Below are positions 60,613 through 64,000 of a stretch of 64,000 nucleotides of DNA, piece by piece. A model generated the notes under the pieces. It was not told the origin of the DNA. It was given only the letters and a program-made list of their open reading frames with translations, and made no database searches. Within the stretch, counting starts at the first letter, position 1. Every line of letters starts with the position of its first letter. Origin of the DNA: Alphaproteobacteria bacterium (lineage in GTDB: Bacteria; Pseudomonadota; Alphaproteobacteria; Rhodospirillales; WMHbin7). The position numbers were made by a program, and so were the translations under genes. The stretch lies in NCBI GenBank assembly GCA_015232335.1, contig JADFZV010000007.1, forward strand, positions 1-64,000, read 5' to 3'.

Positions 60613-61488
60613 ATGCTCTCGTCTTTTCTGCAATTCCTGATCTCGGGCGTGACCGTCGGCGCCATCTACGCGCTGTGCGGCCTGGGATTCTCGATCATCT
60701 TCAATGCCAGCCATGTGATCAACTTCGCCCAAGGCGAGTTCATCATGATCGGCGCCATGAGCGCCGTCTGGCTGGCCGATGCGGGCGTTCCCCTGCCGCT
60801 TGCCGTCATCCTGGCCATTCTGGTCACCATGGCGGTCGGCGTGCTTTTGGAAAAACTAGCCGTCGAGCCTGCACGCAAGGCTTCCGTCACCACGCTGATC
60901 ATCATTACCATCGGCGCCTCGATCTTCCTGCGCGGATTGGCCCAGGAAGTGTGGGACAAGAATTTTCACAAGCTGGAATCCTTTAGCGGAGAAACGCCGA
61001 TCAACCTTCTGGGCGCCGTCCTGATGCCCCAAACGATTTGGGTGCTGGGCACCGCCGTCATCGTCATTCTGCTTCTGGCCTGGTTCTTCAACCGCACGCT
61101 GGAAGGCAAGGCCATGCTGGCCACCTCGTTCAATCCTCTGGCGGCCCAACTGATGGGGATCAACACCAAGCGCGTTCTTCTGATCAGCTTCGGTCTTTCG
61201 GCGGGTCTTGGCGCCGTGGGCGGCATCGTGATCACGCCCATCACCTTTACCGCTTACGATAACGGCATCATGCTGGGCCTCAAGGGCTTTTCGGCCGCTG
61301 TTCTGGGCGGGCTGGGCAATGGGGCAGGCGCCGTCGCGGGTGGCCTTATTGTCGGCATCGCCGAGGCCATGGCGGCCGGGTATCTGTCCAGCGCCTACAA
61401 GGACGCCGTGGCCTTCATCATCATTCTGGCCGTTCTGGTCTTCATGCCCAACGGCCTGTTCGGCCGCAAGGGAACGGAGCGCGTGTGA
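60613..61488 (+). CDS. livH: Branched-chain amino acid-type ABC transporter permease
   Basis: LivH is one of two membrane subunits of the importer. The 291-residue protein has about eight helices, with ISGVTVGAIYALCGLGFSII at the start, HVINFAQGEFIMIGA near 35 (family signature), and the ATPase-contact region near 185 (MLATSFNPLAAQLMGINTKR). ATG 60613 is chosen; upstream in-frame codons overlap the hairpin. The stop overlaps the livM start (TGATG). Confidence 0.93.
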   Translation: MLSSFLQFLISGVTVGAIYALCGLGFSIIFNASHVINFAQGEFIMIGAMSAVWLADAGVPLPLAVILAILVTMAVGVLLEKLAVEPARKASVTTLIIITIGASIFLRGLAQEVWDKNFHKLESFSGETPINLLGAVLMPQTIWVLGTAVIVILLLAWFFNRTLEGKAMLATSFNPLAAQLMGINTKRVLLISFGLSAGLGAVGGIVITPITFTAYDNGIMLGLKGFSAAVLGGLGNGAGAVAGGLIVGIAEAMAAGYLSSAYKDAVAFIIILAVLVFMPNGLFGRKGTERV

Positions 61489-62426
61489 TGGCTAGCACGT
61501 CGCGTTGGGCAGGCCTGGGGGCTTTGGCCGTCTTTCTGGCCGTTCTACCGCAGGTTTTGCCCAACAACTATTATGTCGATGTCGCCGTGCTGGCCGGATT
61601 CAACGCCATTGTCTGCGTTGGCCTTAATCTTCTGATCGGCTATGCCGGACAGATCAGCCTGGGCCATGCCGGTTTCTTTGGCCTTGGGGCCTATAGCTCG
61701 GCCATCCTGGTCACCCATTACGGCTGGCCGCCGCTTGCCGCCTTGCTGGCCGGGGCCTTGCTGGTTGGTCTTCTCGCCTTCGCCATCGCAAGGCCCATTC
61801 TGAAGCTGAAGGGCCATTATCTAGCCATGGCCACCCTGGGCATCGGCATCATCATCTCAATCGTCCTTAATACCGAAGCACAGATCACCGGCGGCCCCGA
61901 CGGCATCGCTGCCGGAAATTTCAGCCTGGGAGGCTTTGAACTTAAGGGAGAACGCGCCTGGTACTGGGTGATCGCAGGCCTGCTGCTGGTCACGGTCTGG
62001 CTGGCCACCAATCTGGTCGATTCGCCGGTAGGCCGGGCACTTCGCGCCCTGCACGGATCGGAAGTAGGCGCCGAAGTGGTGGGCGTCGATACGACGCGCT
62101 ACAAGGTGCTGGTTTTCGTCGTCTCGGCCGTTATCGCCAGCATCGCAGGCAGCCTGTTTGCCCATTACACCTCGCAACTGACGCCGACCAAGGCCGATTT
62201 CTTCAAATCGATTGAACTGGTGACCATGGTCGTCTTCGGCGGCATGGCCTCGACCTTCGGCGCCCTGGTGGGGGCGGCTTTCCTGACCATGCTGCCCCAG
62301 GTACTGACTGTCTTCGAGGATTACGAACCGATCATTCTGGGCGGAATCATGATGGGCACAATGATCTTCATGCCCAGAGGACTGGTGCCCACGATCAGCG
62401 CCTTTTTAACCCGGAGGCGACCGTGA
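61488..62426 (+). CDS. livM: Branched-chain amino acid-type ABC transporter permease
   Basis: LivM is the second membrane subunit. The 312-residue protein has about nine helices, with NLLIGYAGQISLGHAGFFGLGA near 45-66 (the family signature, here given as GYAGQISLGHAGFFG), LKLKGHYLAMATLGIG near 110, and the coupling segment VGRALRALHGSEVGAEVVG near 180. ATG 61488 overlaps the livH stop; GTG 61485 would add one residue. GTGA overlap with livG. Confidence 0.93.
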   Translation: MASTSRWAGLGALAVFLAVLPQVLPNNYYVDVAVLAGFNAIVCVGLNLLIGYAGQISLGHAGFFGLGAYSSAILVTHYGWPPLAALLAGALLVGLLAFAIARPILKLKGHYLAMATLGIGIIISIVLNTEAQITGGPDGIAAGNFSLGGFELKGERAWYWVIAGLLLVTVWLATNLVDSPVGRALRALHGSEVGAEVVGVDTTRYKVLVFVVSAVIASIAGSLFAHYTSQLTPTKADFFKSIELVTMVVFGGMASTFGALVGAAFLTMLPQVLTVFEDYEPIILGGIMMGTMIFMPRGLVPTISAFLTRRRP

Positions 62427-63187
62427 CATTGCTCTCGGTCGAAAAGCTGGGCAAGGAGTTCGGCGGCGTGCATGCCGTGTCCGACCTCTCCTTCACGATC
62501 AAGTCCGGCACCATTCATTCAATTATCGGACCCAACGGAGCGGGCAAGACGACCCTGTTCAATCTGATCACCGGTATTTATACGCCAAGCTCGGGACGTA
62601 TTCGCTTCGACGGCAAGGAAATTGCCGGGCGAGCCCCCTTCGAACTGGCGCAATGGGGCATGTCGCGCACCTTCCAGAACCTGCAAATCTTCTTCAATAT
62701 GTCGGCCATGGAAAATGTGATGGTCGGCCATCATCTGCACCTTGACCGGCGCTTTCTGCCCTCGCTTTTGCGTCTGCCCGGCATTGCCAGAGGCGATGAG
62801 AAGGCCCGCGAAATCTCTGCCGAGCTGATGCGCTTCGTAGGCCTTGAGGCCTATGTGAAGGCCGATGCGCAATCGATGCCTTACGGCGCCCTGAAGCGCC
62901 TGGAAATCGCCCGCGCCCTGGCCTCGAAGCCCAAGCTGTTGCTGCTCGACGAACCGGCGGCGGGCCTTAACGCCACGGAAAGCCGCGAGATCGATGAGGT
63001 TATCGAGAAGGTTGCCCAAAGCGGCGTGACCGTCGTCCTGGTCGAACATGACATGAAGATGGTGATGGGCATTTCCGATCATATTCTGGTGCTGGACTAT
63101 GGCCGCAAGCTGGCCGAGGGCACACCCGACGAGGTGCGCAACAACCCTGTCGTCGTCGCCGCCTATCTGGGAGGGGGTGTGCCATGA
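62423..63187 (+). CDS. livG: Branched-chain amino acid-type ABC transporter ATPase LivG
   Basis: One of two ATPases powering the importer. The 254-residue protein has Walker A GPNGAGKTTLFNLITG near 35, the LivG-specific RTFQNLQIFFNMSAMENVMVG near 85 (RTFQNLQIF), a signature loop reading SMPYGALKRLEIARALA rather than the canonical LSGGQ, which is usual in LivG, and Walker B LLLLDEPAAGLN near 178. C-terminal VAAYLGGG is typical. Start GTG 62423. Confidence 0.94.
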   Translation: MTLLSVEKLGKEFGGVHAVSDLSFTIKSGTIHSIIGPNGAGKTTLFNLITGIYTPSSGRIRFDGKEIAGRAPFELAQWGMSRTFQNLQIFFNMSAMENVMVGHHLHLDRRFLPSLLRLPGIARGDEKAREISAELMRFVGLEAYVKADAQSMPYGALKRLEIARALASKPKLLLLDEPAAGLNATESREIDEVIEKVAQSGVTVVLVEHDMKMVMGISDHILVLDYGRKLAEGTPDEVRNNPVVVAAYLGGGVP

Positions 63188-63891
63188 TGATGGAAGTGCG
63201 CGGATTGATCAGCCATTATGGCCGCATCCAGGCCCTCTCGGGCATTGATCTGCGCATTGAGGCGGGCGAGTTGGTGGCCCTGGTCGGCGCCAACGGCGCT
63301 GGAAAAACCACGCTGCTGCGCGCCCTTTCGGGTGTACAGCCCTTAAGCGGCGGCGCTATCTGGTTCGAGGGCGCCGATATCACGCGAACCAAACCCGCCG
63401 ATCGCGTAAGCCTGGGCATCGCCCAGGTGCCAGAGGGGCGCCAGGTCTTCGGCCCCCTCTCGGTCGAGGATAATCTGAAGCTGGGCACCTATCGCAGACG
63501 AGGACCCAATGTCGCCCAGGATATCGAGCGCGTTTACACCCAGTTTCCCATCTTGAAGGAAAAGCGCCTGCAGGCGGCGGGCACTCTTTCGGGCGGTCAG
63601 CAGCAGATGCTGGCCATCGGCCGAGCCCTGATGAGCCATCCCAAGCTGCTGCTGCTCGACGAGCCCTCGATGGGCCTGGCGCCGCTGCTGGTCGAGGAAA
63701 TCTTTCGTACCGTCACCGAACTTAAGAAGGAAGGCACCACCATTTTTCTGGTCGAGCAGAATGCGACTGCCGCCCTGGCCATTGCAGACCGGGGCTATGT
63801 GCTGGAAACCGGCAAGGTGGTGCTGGAGGGCAAGGGAGCCGACCTTCTGGCCAATGACGAGGTCAAAGCGGCTTATCTGGGCGGAGTGTAG
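63184..63891 (+). CDS. livF: Branched-chain amino acid-type ABC transporter ATPase LivF
   Basis: The second ATPase. The 235-residue protein has Walker A GANGAGKTTLLRALSG near 38, VPEGRQVFGPLSVEDNL near 88 (LivF signature), LSGGQQQMLAIGRALM near 138, Walker B LLLLDEPSMGLAPLLVEEI near 157, and ends VKAAYLGGV. ATG 63184 overlaps the livG stop; the next codon is also ATG. The 109 bases after it to the window end show no gene or clear terminator. Confidence 0.95.
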   Translation: MMMEVRGLISHYGRIQALSGIDLRIEAGELVALVGANGAGKTTLLRALSGVQPLSGGAIWFEGADITRTKPADRVSLGIAQVPEGRQVFGPLSVEDNLKLGTYRRRGPNVAQDIERVYTQFPILKEKRLQAAGTLSGGQQQMLAIGRALMSHPKLLLLDEPSMGLAPLLVEEIFRTVTELKKEGTTIFLVEQNATAALAIADRGYVLETGKVVLEGKGADLLANDEVKAAYLGGV

Positions 63892-64000
63892 TAGCCAAGA
63901 CCCCCAGGGCGGGGTTAGGCTGGACTGGAATGTCCCTTCCTCATCTTGAAACTCCACCTTAAATGAGCTACCCCACGCAGGCGATGAACAACCAATTCAA

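Noticed and set aside
59251..60732. Minus-strand frame opposite livK, and the frame extending the PaaX gene upstream to 59948
   Set aside because: Both overlap livK in antisense; the PaaX domain and ribosome site support a start at 59180.

Overview
The window reads as a chromosomal segment of a GC-rich alphaproteobacterium, most likely a member of the Rhodospirillales (Magnetospirillum/Azospirillum-like). The reasons are the cheA-W-Y-B-R order, the proA-nadD-rsfS-rlmH-gpmI-envC-ctp-yibQ-rppH string, a complete mdh-sucCD-sucAB-lpdA run, gap-pgk, hldD-lgt, and a membrane-anchored cytochrome c. No taxonomic marker such as rRNA is present, so this is inference from gene content and order. Genes are tightly packed, with many ATGA/GTGA/TTGA stop-start overlaps.

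Layout. 1-4350: the end of cheA followed by cheW, cheY, cheB and cheR. 4361-5092: a glycosyltransferase-like gene. 5149-15532: a housekeeping run (proline and NAD synthesis, ribosome silencing, 23S rRNA methylation, glycolysis, cell-wall hydrolase control, RNA 5'-end processing). 16361-19169: gap and pgk, closed by a strong terminator. 20519-25028: hldD, lgt, midA-like, pgeF and a lipoprotein. 25085-27346: a compact and divergent heme-copper oxidoreductase operon. 27343-32013 (minus strand): a cassette of MarR regulator, SDR, heme-oxygenase-like diiron protein, acyl-AMP ligase, thermostable-hemolysin-family protein and periplasmic protein. 32173-36369: a divergent operon with an EntE-like ligase and a 2,4-dienoyl-CoA-reductase-like flavoenzyme. 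36336-44976: priA, DUF484, xerC, an oligopeptide-binding protein, a HisN-type phosphatase, cytochrome c, kdsB and pheA. 45104-47171: tRNA-Gln and a small accessory patch with a toxin-antitoxin module whose toxin is broken. 47211-56595 (minus): the TCA-cycle operon. 56764-63891: a lone Leu/Ile/Val-type binding protein, a palindromic repeat element, a PaaX-family regulator and a complete liv ABC transporter.

The most interesting parts are: (1) the 27.3-32.0 kb cassette, which looks like a small biosynthetic pathway acting on an activated acyl chain through a diiron oxygenase fold, opposite a second ligase operon, with a perfect MarR-type operator between them and an exact half-site copy at the marR gene; (2) a heme-copper subunit I in which the usual active-site His-His pair reads His-Asp, paired with an intact CuA subunit; (3) a 269-bp nested palindromic element whose ends supply the TAG stop codons of both flanking genes; (4) RsfS with an apparent AUU start, and Lys/Ala/Pro-rich tails on RsfS and phosphoglycerate kinase; (5) a PemK-like toxin gene inactivated by one amber codon beside a tRNA whose 3' end is duplicated.
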